A stretch of 64,000 nucleotides of DNA from Polytrichum commune (lineage: Eukaryota > Streptophyta > Polytrichopsida > Polytrichales > Polytrichaceae). Positions within the stretch are counted from its first letter, which is position 1. Each line of letters begins with the position of its first letter. The stretch is from the NCBI GenBank assembly GCA_950295325.1, contig OX485807.1:23655666-23719665 (forward strand), in the 5' to 3' direction. Positions 50,103 to 60,800 of the stretch are shown here, piece by piece. Position numbers and translations under genes: made by a program. A model generated the notes under the pieces. The model ran no database searches. It had not been told where the DNA came from and saw only the letters and a program-made list of their open reading frames with translations.

Positions 50103-51071
50103 GCAGGAGTGTCATCAAACAGGGCTGACGTCCACCAGAAAGGGCCTGTTCACATCTTGTTTTGAGAAATTCATCAAGAATTGGCAATGCCTTGCATGCA
50201 TATATCACAGCTCCACAGAGCAATGTGTGACAAGATGACACACTTTAGATCTCAATACAAATTTTTTTCTATTTGACCATGCATTCCAGTGCCCCTTAAA
50301 CTCCTTTGATACTATACAAAATACCGAGCATGGTGTAGCTAGTTTCCCCCTTACATATGATGAGCAAATGTGGCGCCTGGGTTTCCCCCAAAAAAAGTCG
50401 GCAACATCTACCTCCTCAGTGCTTCTCCTCCTTCATGGCCACCTTCTCAGAAGCTCCTGCTTCAACTTCCCTTGGCTTCACGTGTTCAGCTCTGTACACA
50501 AGGTGAACCTCATTTCTTAAGTATGAAGAATAATCAATTGTGCAACATGCTGATGCAGTTGAAAGGGGATGAAGAGGAAGAGAAAATGGAAAGTAGAAAG
50601 AAATGTGTTGAATGGACAGGAGTGTCATCAAACAGGGCTGACGTTCACCAGAAAGGCCCTATGCATGTCTTACTTTAAGGAATTTATCAAGAATTAGCGA
50701 TACCTTGCATTCATATATCACAGCTCCACAGAGCAATGTGTGACAAGATGAAGCAATACAAATCTTAATATAAATTCTGTGTATTTAGCCATGCAGTCTC
50801 ATGCCCTTCAACTCCTCTAATTCTATGCAAAATACCGAGCATGGTAAAGCTATGAACAATAATCAGAAGAGGACGAGGAAATCAAGATGATGACTGGACG
50901 GGAGTGTCATCAAACAGGGCTGATGATTAGCAGAAAGGGCCTATTCACATCTTGTTCTGAGAAATTCATAAAAGAACTGGCAATGCCTTGGATGCATGAA
51001 TCGCAATTTCACAGAGCAATGTGTGACAAGATGAAGCACTATAGATCTTAGTATGAATCCTTTCTATTCAA
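50103..51071. repeat. Three diverged ~240-bp tandem repeats around exon 2 of the 79-aa gene
   Basis: Copies at 50103-50341, 50616-50854 and 50896-51071 each contain GGAGTGTCATCAAACAGGGC and CAGAGCAATGTGTGACAAGA; the first two end with ATACCGAGCATGGT. A second shared block beginning ATTTCTTAAGTATGA follows at 50515-50600 and 51105-51175. Copies 2 and 3 lie in the intron and copy 1 in the 3' flank, so exon 2 sits between duplicated segments. No coding potential is seen in the repeats. Confidence 0.8.
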
Positions 51072-51339
51072 CCTAATTTCTTGAGAATGAACATAATTTC
51101 TTAAGTATGAGCAATAATGAGTCGTGCAAGACAGTGACTGAAGTTGAAGAGGAAGAAAAGAAATTGAAAGTTTACTTGGATGCAGTAGATCCAGAAGAGG
51201 CTTGCTCCTGCTCGAGCCAGGTACGCACTTGTTTGAGGTTTCGGCGGAGTGTGACGGCCGAACGGCGGACGTCGCCTTTCAACAGAACGAAGCCAGCACC
51301 GACGGCAGCCACCGTCAACAGGAAATTGCTCAATGCCAT
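50416..51339 (-). CDS. Small single-pass membrane protein, two exons, 79 aa
   Basis: Exons are 51176-51339 and 50416-50491 on the minus strand, with a GT-AG intron (donor AA/GTAAAC, acceptor TGTACAG). The joined frame gives 79 residues. MALSNFLLTVAAVGAGFVLL forms one N-terminal membrane segment. It is followed by a basic helix (KGDVRRSAVTLRRNLKQVRTWLEQEQ) and a charged, lysine-rich tail ending KEEKH. From memory this layout resembles a family of short plant proteins with an RRN..IR.WLEEE motif and a lysine-rich tail, but I cannot name the family or give a function. The start sits in a good context (GCGATGGC). A short upstream ORF and a telo-box lie in the leader. The intron and 3' flank are built of tandem repeats. 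The alternative, chance ORFs, is unlikely because the splice sites restore one coherent protein. Confidence 0.75.
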
Positions 51340-51358
51340 CGCTACCTCACCTGTTTCC

Positions 51359-51394
51359 TCACCAATGAAGCGAGCTCGCTGCTTCGTTCACCAT
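51359..51394 (-). other. Upstream ORF in the leader of the 79-aa gene
   Basis: An 11-codon ORF (MVNEAASSLHW) begins 55 nt upstream of the main ATG and ends 19 nt before it. If transcription starts at the TATA-like site further upstream, this ORF would be in the leader and could dampen translation. A leader intron could also remove it. Confidence 0.35.
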
Positions 51395-51428
51395 CGCCAA
51401 GCCAAGCCAAGCAAAGCAAAGCAACGCA

Positions 51429-51515
51429 AAACCCTAGATCGCTCAAACCCCGACACCCTAGCTTAGGCATTGGGAACCAAGCTGCGTTCATGCGTTCCCT
51501 CAACTCCATTTTATG
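51429..51515 (-). promoter_or_regulatory. Promoter/leader signals of the 79-aa gene: telo-box and TATA-like site
   Basis: A telo-box AAACCCTAG lies at 51429-51437 (plus strand), about 90 nt upstream of the ATG. Such boxes are common in plant promoters and leaders of growth and translation genes. A TATA-like CATAAAA lies near 51509-51515. The stretch 51200-51480 is clearly richer in GC than its surroundings, as expected for a first exon. Confidence 0.45.
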
Positions 51516-51702
51516 AGTATCCTTCTCTTCCTACTAGTATTCTCCTCATGATTTTCTTTAAATTTTTAGGCCAAGGATTTGTGGTATGCAAGTATGTGGA
51601 CTCATCCATTAGGGAGGCGGAAATGCAGCGAAGTATTTTATAGCTTGAAAATGGTTATTCTCAAATGAATTGATTCCATAATGTCATGAGAACTTTTATT
51701 TA

Positions 51703-51974
51703 GGGCCGGTTCACATGGGGTCCCAAGTCCTAAGTCCCAACATGGAGGCAAAGTCCTAACTTGTGAGCCTCAAGTAATCACTAAAACATGGTTAAATATC
51801 ATTAAAGTCGGATCTTGATCATTTTATGCAAAAATATTCCAAGGGACTTGGGATTAGGGTTGGGTCTAGCTTTTTGCTCGACCCAACTTGCAACCTCTAA
51901 AAAGTGTTGCCATGTAGGCATCCATGTCATAGTTGGGACTTACAACTTGGGACCCTATGTGAAGTGGTAAGCCC
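51703..51974. mobile_element. Harbinger/Tourist-like MITE
   Basis: The left end GGGCCGGTTCACATGGGG and the reverse complement of the right end (GGGCTTACCACTTCACATAGGG region) match over about 45 bp, both continuing into GTCCCAAG and AAGTCCCAAC. The length, about 272 bp, is typical of MITEs. The GGGCC start resembles Tourist-type ends. No exact target duplication is seen, so the superfamily is an inference. Confidence 0.55.
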
Positions 51975-53490
51975 AACTTTCATGCTCTCAACGGTTGAGA
52001 TTGCATGGATTGACCTCATGTGACCTGGGACCCCATTAGTAGGGTTATTTGTAAAGTAAAGCAAATTAAACCATTGGTATAGTCTCAAACCACGAGTACA
52101 TGAGAATTAACACAAAGTCACCCAAGTTTTCTAAATGCTTGAATTACCATGCATAAAGAGTGGTGTTGGGCTACTAAAAACCAACTTTCTAGCTTGTCCT
52201 ACTACAATGGGTGGGCCACCCAAGCTTTGCATAGGTCAACTTAATATTTAAGACAATGGGTCCCATGTCCATACCTTACTTTAGATCCAAAAATTCTCTC
52301 AAACTTTTTGAGGTAGGAGAAGGTCCCAAAAATTTCACCTGACTCTCAAGATAGGCTTTCATACACGACAAGTTGATGAGTTCCTAATAGTAAGTTTTCT
52401 CAATGAAGGATCAAACCCACGGTTTTGCCCATCTTTGAGGGACTTTCCAAATAAATTTAGTTTATTGGGAATTACTTGGAATGAATAAGCCTTCAACACA
52501 TATGTAGGGAACTTGTTTTCACTAGAGCCCCTTTGATCATCCATGATGGACCAGTCCACATAGACACCACAAACACCAAGCCAATTTGGTACACCTTATC
52601 TATGATAACAAGGAGTTATTGCATATGAGCTTACATCTCATTCATCCCACGAAAACACCTTGAAATAATGTAGTTAAGGGCTTCTTTTTGGAAATAATTT
52701 AACATTGAAATAACCTTCCAAGACCTCAAAATTAGTGTAATGAGACACATCTGCAAAGAATGAACCACAAACCTTTAGGAGGGCAAGTATTTAACCCTTA
52801 AAGGTCCGAGAGGTCCTATATGGGCCTCAAGATGTCATACATGGGGGGTTTGAGATTTCTTGCATATATTTAACTAAAAACGTCAAAAGTGACCCTATAT
52901 AAAGTCACCCCATTCATCTTATGCATTGTTTCAATTAGAGAACTATGTCAATATAGAGTGATGGTATGTGCCAATGTGGGTTGGGAGTGATGGGGGCTAT
53001 GTTGTTAATGAGGGTCATCCTATGGGTATTTTTTATGGGTGGGAGACTTAGGAGCATGAGGACATATATGAGACTTTTCACTAGTGTGGGTTTGTGGTTG
53101 GTTGAGTGATGTGTGATGTATATTACACGCGGTTTTGGATATTTTTGTGATTGTGCGTACCTTTGTGGTATTAGTGTAGCTTGTTTTGAGGAACAAGAGG
53201 CTAATGAGAGTGAGAAAAAACATAAACAGTTTGGGCTCTTCGAGCATGTAAGTTGTGTTTGGTTAAGATAAGTGATGCAAGTGTGTAAGTCATTGGGAAG
53301 TGTCTTTTTGTGCAAGAGTGGAATTTTTGGTAGGAGGGTTAGGATGGATAGTATCAAAACGAGTCTTGTGTATGGCGATTTGTAAGGAATTGCACACTTT
53401 ATTATAGTGAGGGTAGAGGAAACAAACAATCAAAAGCACACACATGCTAATAGGAGTGGCCTATTATGATGGTATCAATGAGGAGCTATT
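51975..53490. other. Intergenic stretch without recognisable genes
   Basis: AT-rich sequence. At 52935-53429 a 164-codon frame is open on the minus strand, but it is low in complexity (Thr, Ile, Leu, Pro, Asn rich), has an overlapping rival frame and no motif, so I do not call it a gene. Confidence 0.4.
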
Positions 53491-53502
53491 CATTAGAGGG
53501 TT

Positions 53503-53960
53503 TTAGCTTTGATGGAGGTTTTGTGGGTAGTTGTGTTGAGGTAGACCGTGGTAGCCAAGTGGAGCTTGAAGTTGGAGTGGATGGCCGCTGGTGTGTGTGG
53601 ATGTACTAGGGCCTTGTTGATTGGAGGTGGGGAGGCATTGGTAGAGGCTAAGGAGAGACATGCCAAGGTTACGAGTGATTGCATGCATTCTTTGTTGAGA
53701 TAATTGGAACTCCATAGCCATCTTACCTATGATTTCTTGTATGTTGACAACATGGTGGATGATGTTGCCAGTGGCCACATCAACTTTGGTGTTGGTATTA
53801 TGGTTGATATTGGTGGTGAGTTATGCAAGCTTGCCATTTAGCTTCTCTTCCCACTCCCTTAAAGATTTGGTGAAGAGGGTTTCAATGAGGGATTGATGTT
53901 GGCATTACCCATGCCCTCAAGTTGTTGGGCAATTGCCTCCCAAGCCAATGTGCGAGCAAG
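53503..53960 (-). pseudogene. Coding-like remnant, possibly retroelement gag
   Basis: Read on the minus strand, this tract keeps one mostly open frame with a single stop. It has a helical part (SLREWEEKLNGKLA, then about 45 residues rich in I, Q, M and L) followed by a Pro/Gln/His-rich part (SNQQGPSTSTHTSGHP). A helical N-terminal part followed by a Q/P-rich part resembles gag-type proteins. No zinc knuckle or protease is visible. Function is unassigned. Confidence 0.25.
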
Positions 53961-54708
53961 ACAGAGGGCGGTCTTGTTGGGATCCGATCATCAATACTTC
54001 CAAGATATTTCCTAGATATGAATACTAGAATACACTAACAGATTCTATGCCAAATTAGGAGAAGCATAACGCAATGCAAATTTTTAAATAGTTGTATTCC
54101 CTAAATTAAAATTACTGTGAATTTTAAGCCAAAAGTTGACCCAAACATATTACCAATGTCTAGAGTCTGCCATATCTGCAAGAGTTTTCATGCAAACTTA
54201 TACATACACGTTGAGCTGATCGAAAATAGAAGCCACCGCATCCAGTGTTCGAGGTTATTCATCAAAGTGCTAAATTTAAACAATAGTACCAAAGTTTGGA
54301 TTCATGGCTGGCAAATCAAAATCCTCAAATGGAGCCAATGTACCAGTTGTATGTTGAATCTATCCTCTGTAAGATCACATCTACTTACTAAGACCATGTT
54401 GTACAACAAGGACTGCAAGGCCTTGAATTTTTTTTTGGTTTCCAGCAGGGAAAATCATCACCATGTGCTGATACTTTTGCGGAAATACACAGCAATTTTC
54501 CTACGGAAATCTAAGGCTCGATGAATTGCAAAATAGTTCTTTTTCAAAGTTTCTACGTAATTCATCGACGCCATAGTGTTGCCGGATCTTCGTTGAACCA
54601 GCCTTGAAAATTGTCACTAATGTCCATCATGCATGCTGGGAAATCAAAAATCATCACAACCTTCACAACCAAATTATACCGCCTCCTTCAAACCGGCTGA
54701 TTATTTTT

Positions 54709-54879
54709 CTAGTACAATGTCTTTGACCGCGAAATAATGTTTCCAGTGACCGCCTCCTGTGCCTCTGGTCCTGGAACTGGCACACCAACAATTGCAGCCT
54801 CCCCAGGTCCCAACTGAGCTTTCTTCTCCGATTTTTCCACCGGGCTCTCGTCATCGTTTGATAGGGGTACTGTCTTGAC
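54709..54879 (-). CDS. SUS: Last exon of sucrose synthase: C-terminal extension
   Basis: This exon encodes 56 residues beginning [11 protein letters not shown] and ending SRSKTLY, then TAG. The first residues complete the usual family ending (FREL joined to VKTVPL). The remaining ~46 residues are an extension: an acidic/lysine stretch ([10 protein letters not shown]) followed by a Gly/Pro/Ala-rich part with [17 protein letters not shown]. If exon 13 is read through its donor (GT at 55318-55319) the frame stops at 55290-55292, giving an 809-residue alternative form, so intron retention would change the C-terminus. Arabidopsis SUS5 and SUS6 also have C-terminal extensions (established knowledge); I cannot say whether this one is homologous to them. 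Confidence 0.85.
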   Translation of the reverse strand, partial: VKTVPLSNDDESPVEKSEKKAQLGPGEAAIVGVPVPGPEAQEAVTGNIISRSKTLY

Positions 54880-57800
54880 CTAATTCACACATCATTGGAA
54901 TTTACAAATTAGGAAAATGAATATAATAAAAACCAGTTATATAACAATCTTAAGCTCGGATAGTGGTAGGTAGACACATAATTACTCGATGTTGAAGGAA
55001 CTACACCCTTTGTTGTATTTACGGTCACTTACTATTCGGAGTTACACAATGCTATACTTTCTTAGGATATAAGTTCTTATCAGGTTGACATGCTTATGTT
55101 TGATGATGTTCAAGCAATGTATTTAAGCCTTATTGATTAAAAAGAAAATCTATTGTCAAAAAAATTATAGCATCCTTTAGTTCTAAATAATAATTGACAC
55201 TAAATACCATAAATGGTGCGGTGATGATAAATTTTCCAACCCATGCGGCTACAACGAGACTCATCAAGGGTTTAATCAATCTACAAGATTTAAGGGTAAG
55301 AGGTATGATGATTTTGTACCAGTTCACGGAACTTGAGAATGTAGAACATCTCCAAATATCTCCGCGACTCTTGCCTGTGCAGTTTTGATACATACTTCCA
55401 GAATCCGTAAACACGAGCCAACGTCAGGCAGCGTTCAGCATAGATCTTCCAAGTATAGCTGCAAATGAAATAACCACCACAATTAGCAAAAATGTGTCAG
55501 TATTATCATCTGGGTGGTGGTCATGTACATAGAGTCAGATACATTTTGGAAGTAATAGTGTTCAATATTGGTTAGGGATTGCTTTTCAAGCCCAGGCCCC
55601 CTTCACACTAGACAAGTTTAGCGCTTAAAGGACAATTAGCCTCTTCCGCGAAACTTAAATTCATACCCAGCTTACGATGCACTTAGTCATATTAACAAGC
55701 TCTTGGTCAAAATCCTGATCTACCTCATAGAGATCACTTGGGACCCACAAAACGAGAACTCAAGCCTTTGACTATACCAAGCCAATGGGGTTCCAAACTT
55801 GTCACAAACTCTCATTTGTTGAGTATGATCCCCCCCCTGAGCATGACCAGACTCTTTACACTTGCTGGAACCTTTGAGAGCTTCCCAAGAGAAATCGGTG
55901 AAATTCTCAATAGTTTTGAGCTTCGGATGAAATCTTGTCGATAAATTCAAGTATCCAACTCCCGATCAAACATTGCAATCAATGTCAAGATTCCAAAGAA
56001 ACTTCAATTTGCATGAGTACTGACCTCGAGTAGATGCGCTGCAGACCCGCCTCGGAAACACTTGACCAAACTTCTGGCTCGGTTTTGAATTGCTCAAAAA
56101 AGGCCGCAATTACGTTGCCAGCTTCATCTGGGTGGTAAGGGTCGATGTGATACCCAGAGACCCCGTCTTCGATAATCTCTGCAGGCCCGCCGTGGGAGGT
56201 CGCGAACGTGGGAAGCCCACACGTCATTGCTTCAACAACTGTCAACCCGAATCCCTCATAGAGAGCGGGCTGCACAAAAGCGCCATGGGTATCGGCGATG
56301 CACCGATAAAGCTCCCCATTGCGCACGCGGTTGGTTTGCGAGCGGATCCACCGGAAGTTGTTGTGGAGCTTGTACTCATCGATGAGCGCGTGCATCTTCT
56401 CAATCTCCTTCACTTCCTCCCTGTCCTTGGACCGCTTAGGGTCGATCTCCCCACCAACAATCACCAAGTGTACAAGATCCCGAAGCTTCTCGTTCTTGGC
56501 GTACATCTCGACCAAACCCGTCAGATTTTTCACCCTGTCGAGTCGTGCCATCGTGAAGAGGATAGGCTTCGTGTTGTCAATCAAGCCACTGCGAGAAAAT
56601 TACAAATACATTTCAAATTTATTATAGCATCAAAATTGATTTTGAATGGCATGAATCTGCAATCGCAGTGAATCAACACCCTTGAAGCCTTCACTTGCAT
56701 ACTCGACCTCGTGCTGATGATCACTCAAGGCTTTTATCAACATCATCACAAACACCGAAAACTTGTATATCATTGACACTGGTTTCACATTGATTCAATC
56801 ACATCAGAATTGTAAAACACCTAAAAGGTTGATTAATAATGAGTAAAATCAATGGTGAATGAAACATTAGCTCAATGTTGAGGTTTGCAGTGGAAGGATA
56901 TGTATTTATCAGCACCGACAATAAGGGCTGTTTGCTTGATGAAGGAAATAACAATTTTCTTGGTGATCACTTACACACGCTCATCTGTCTGAATTTTTTA
57001 ACACTGATTTCACTTATACAACATTTAATTGATGCCTACCAAAACGTAGAGTTCTAATCCTAATCTGTTGCTTCTGTATTTTATAGTTGCAAAATATAAG
57101 ATGTATAACCAATGTTGAAAGAATCATGAGCAATGTTGAGGTTAGATTTTGCAAGAATGCTATTTAACTATTAAGGGTAATCAACACTGAGCACTCAACA
57201 TTAAACTCTGATCACATGATGAAGTAAATATATAACAATATTCTTGATGAATATAGTGAACGTACACATGCTCATCTGTCTGTTCATGGCCATACAACAG
57301 ATCGTTGATGGCTCCATGCATGCTTGTTAAGCGGCGCTCCTTGTCGGTAAATGGGTAGTAGATGGTCATATCGGCTCCTGGTGACACAATGTTGAATTTT
57401 GGGTCGAACACATCGATACCATTCACAACCCGGTAGAGGCCGGGCAATGTGAACGCCTGGTGGCTCTCATACTGTCCCACGGTCTCAGAACTGCAAATAT
57501 CGAAAATTTAATTTCACCAAACCTTTCTTTAGCTTCAGGAATTACAAAACACATGAATTCTTATAACCTCCACCAGAAACTGAAACAAACCCACCAGAAG
57601 GATGTGTAATAAAAGACCCAAAGCATAGTTCTTGAAGGTTATCTTAGAATAACCATGACTGCTGAGATATTCCATCATGTGTAAAAACAGTTAATATAAA
57701 AGGTGAGAATATGAATTTGCACCTGCCAGCAATTTCTTGATAGGTACTGGTGATAATGAAGTCTGCGTGGTTCATGGCGATGAGGTCGGCAGTAAACTGG

Positions 57801-60800
57801 CACGAAAAGTGGTACTTCTCTTCAAAGCTCTTCCAGTAAATGTCTGAGTCCGGGTACTTGGTCTTCTCCAGTGCATGAGCAATAGTACACTGGAGCAGAT
57901 AATTTAAGGTCAGGATAGGTTGATTGATTAACCTTAAAACGAAAATAAAATGCCTGTTTGTAGCCTTCACAGGGATTCCATCAAAAAATTCAGGAATTAC
58001 AATGAGGTTGATCTCTACATACCTGGGTTACACCAAGATGGTGAGACAGTAAGGTTGCCACCAAGTTTCCATCACTGTAATTGCCAATGACCAGGTCAGG
58101 TTGTCCTGAAAGCTCTGCAACAATCTCAGAAGCTGCATCCTGTATATACAAAACATTCAACATTTTTCAATACGATCCCCTTGACAGCCCCAAATGATTA
58201 GATATGTAAACCCTAAACCCTAGACCTAGAGGTCATTCAATCATACAAGACCGTGCAAGCATCTAATATTTTCAAGCTTTTCACATTTTAATGACTGTGA
58301 AGGTTCAACTGACCTTAGCATAGGTTTCCAAGTATGGGTACACATCAAATCTCGAAATCCAGTTCTTCAAAATTTTCCCTTCATGGCGAAAGGGAATACG
58401 CAAAATGCGTGAATATTCGCTTCCAGTCACCCTCTCATGGCGCTGGTTGCAGGTGGTTCCAAGAGCATTGGGGATGAGACGCGTGAGCTGCCAAATTTAC
58501 AAAAGTTATCAGTCATCTATGGTACAATTACTCAGGCTTGCTGTTTCCAAAAAGAAGTAAAAATCAAATTCAAGCAAATCTCCCAGAATAAGAAGGATCA
58601 TATAAATAATACGATAAAGTCTATACTAATGCAAAAGGCTCTCACAATAATAATTTGAGGTTTGAAGTCAAGGCCTTGTAGCTGAAGGCTTTCAAGCATC
58701 TCACTCTCCAGAGCTCTCACTTGATCCAAAATGTAGACCACCTGCCACAAGGCACCATCAAAGAGAAAGGTAAATACTACCAAATATGTGTATATTAGGA
58801 ACAATGATCTTAAACATGACACGTGGCATGAGTTGTATCGTCTACCAACACTGCAAAAGAGCAAATGCCTGTTAGGCAGACACCAATATGGTTGAAAAAA
58901 AAATCAATTCCTCATGGAGGATAGATCAATATACCTGGCCACCTGTATCGGGCAGACCAAGAACACCGGCTTGACCAAAGTAACCATGAGGTGAAACAAT
59001 ACAAACACTGAACACCATGGGAATGCGTGCCAAAAACTTCTCCAAAGTATCAGGGTCTGGAGCCTGGAGTAAATCTTCAAGCATCTTAATTGTTTGCAAA
59101 ACGCGACCTGCCGTATTGCCCCAACCCTTTTCAAAACCTAGCTCTTGCAACCTGCATGGTAAAAATCAGACTCTGTCAACAGTATTTTGTTGAAACAAAA
59201 TTCCTATCCAATGATGCTACCATCGGTGCTATATCACATAATAGCCTTTAACAGGTATGATTTACAAGTGAACTCTATGCATATCACCAATTTCCCTGTC
59301 CAGAATTATGTGCTACCATGGATGCTATATCATGTGAAATAAAGTTCCAAGTAGTATTCAAAATTGGTCTACAAACCTATGTTCAGGTAAAACCGACCGC
59401 TAATTCATTATCAGCCGATGGATTTCCCTCATGACCGGTCCAAATTTCCAACAACGGATGGCAATCCGACTGTAATTTCAATCCTCCGGCAATTAGCCGA
59501 TGGACCAGAAAATGTCCCGGAAATGTAGCCGATTCTTCTTGTGAGTTACTGGATTTCAGCCGGAAACATCAAGAGTGCTATTTGTCTGGGGCATCTGATG
59601 ATGCACTTCAGGAAGTACCCTAAACCTTAAACTTTTTGAATTATGCAACCTTTCCATGACCAAATCCAATTGCTTCTATGAAGAATTGGGGGACCCTTGG
59701 CCTTCAAGCGGTGAAGGCATTGCTAGGTTCAATTCCTGCCAAGGATATTAACTCTTCAAATTTAAAGTTTTGAACATGCCTTTCTTTTCACTTATTCAAG
59801 ATTTTGTACTAAGAAATGATGTCTAATAACTTTTCATACATTTTTTAAACAATTAGTGCCGATATGAATTCCATTTAATCAGATATTGGCCAATGAAAAT
59901 ATGGGCAATTGGCCAATTGATTTTACAAAAGACCGGCTCTTGCGGATGTAAATTGGAAAAAATCCGACCCTTCGTAGCAACTACCGGCAATTTGCCACTA
60001 AGGCTTCAAAAACTTCCCGAACTCTGCTACAAACTACCTGAGAAATTATAAAATAAAATAATTAAACAAATTAGTGAAAATAAATTTTTCCAAGCTGAGT
60101 GATTGACATACCTGTGAGCGAAGCTCTTAAAAGGGGTGTTCTCTGGAAGCTTGGTTAGAGCTTCTTCTGCCTTTACCAACTGAGGATGAAGCCTTGCAAA
60201 GCTTGGAATGCGCTCATTGAGCATCAATGTCTGCACCCACAACAATTAATTGGACCAAAACCCTAAGTTAATCTCTAGCTAGCAGCTCAGAATACTGGCC
60301 TGAGTATTAGATCCTACCAACGTTTCGATGCTTGCTACCTTATACTCCTCGGATTATCAAGTGGTTGAAATCCCTGTGTCCGCAAATGTCTCTGAAGAAG
60401 CCAGGAGCAATCCCAGAAAGTTTTGGAGCTAATCTGGAATTGTTGAGAAATATCAAGGTCCACTGACAGTGGGCCATTAAGAAGGCCACATAGGTTCCCC
60501 CCAATTATGATGTTGACTCTTGAGCTTAGAATAGTTAGCAAATTTTGAACATATAGTCCAATCTCCTTTAAAACACATGATGTGTCCATCAGATAAGTAA
60601 CCGAATTGGGATCCTAGTATATAAACCTTTTTGAAGAAACTCTAGGTATTTGTGGTCACACTTGAACCCCTGCTAATTTACTTGGATGTGGACTTATTGC
60701 CATCCATAAACGTTAGTGCACAATCTCTGCTAATTACCTTGATGTCAATAGGAAAAAGGGAAAACAAAACACTGATCAAACTAATTGTATTTTGATGTTC

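Noticed and set aside
52935-53429. 164-codon minus-strand ORF
   Set aside because: Low-complexity Thr/Ile/Leu/Pro composition, a competing overlapping frame, no motif.
54117-54524. 135-codon plus-strand ORF downstream of sucrose synthase
   Set aside because: Antisense to the probable 3' untranslated region, no domain, composition not protein-like.
55290-55458. Exon 13 read straight to the stop at 55290 as the end of sucrose synthase
   Set aside because: Splicing at 55320 to 54879 restores the conserved VKTVPL ending; the read-through end NHHTSYP is not family-like. Kept only as a possible intron-retention form.
56090-56671. 193-codon plus-strand ORF opposite sucrose synthase exon 12
   Set aside because: Antisense shadow of a well-supported exon with no protein-like motif.
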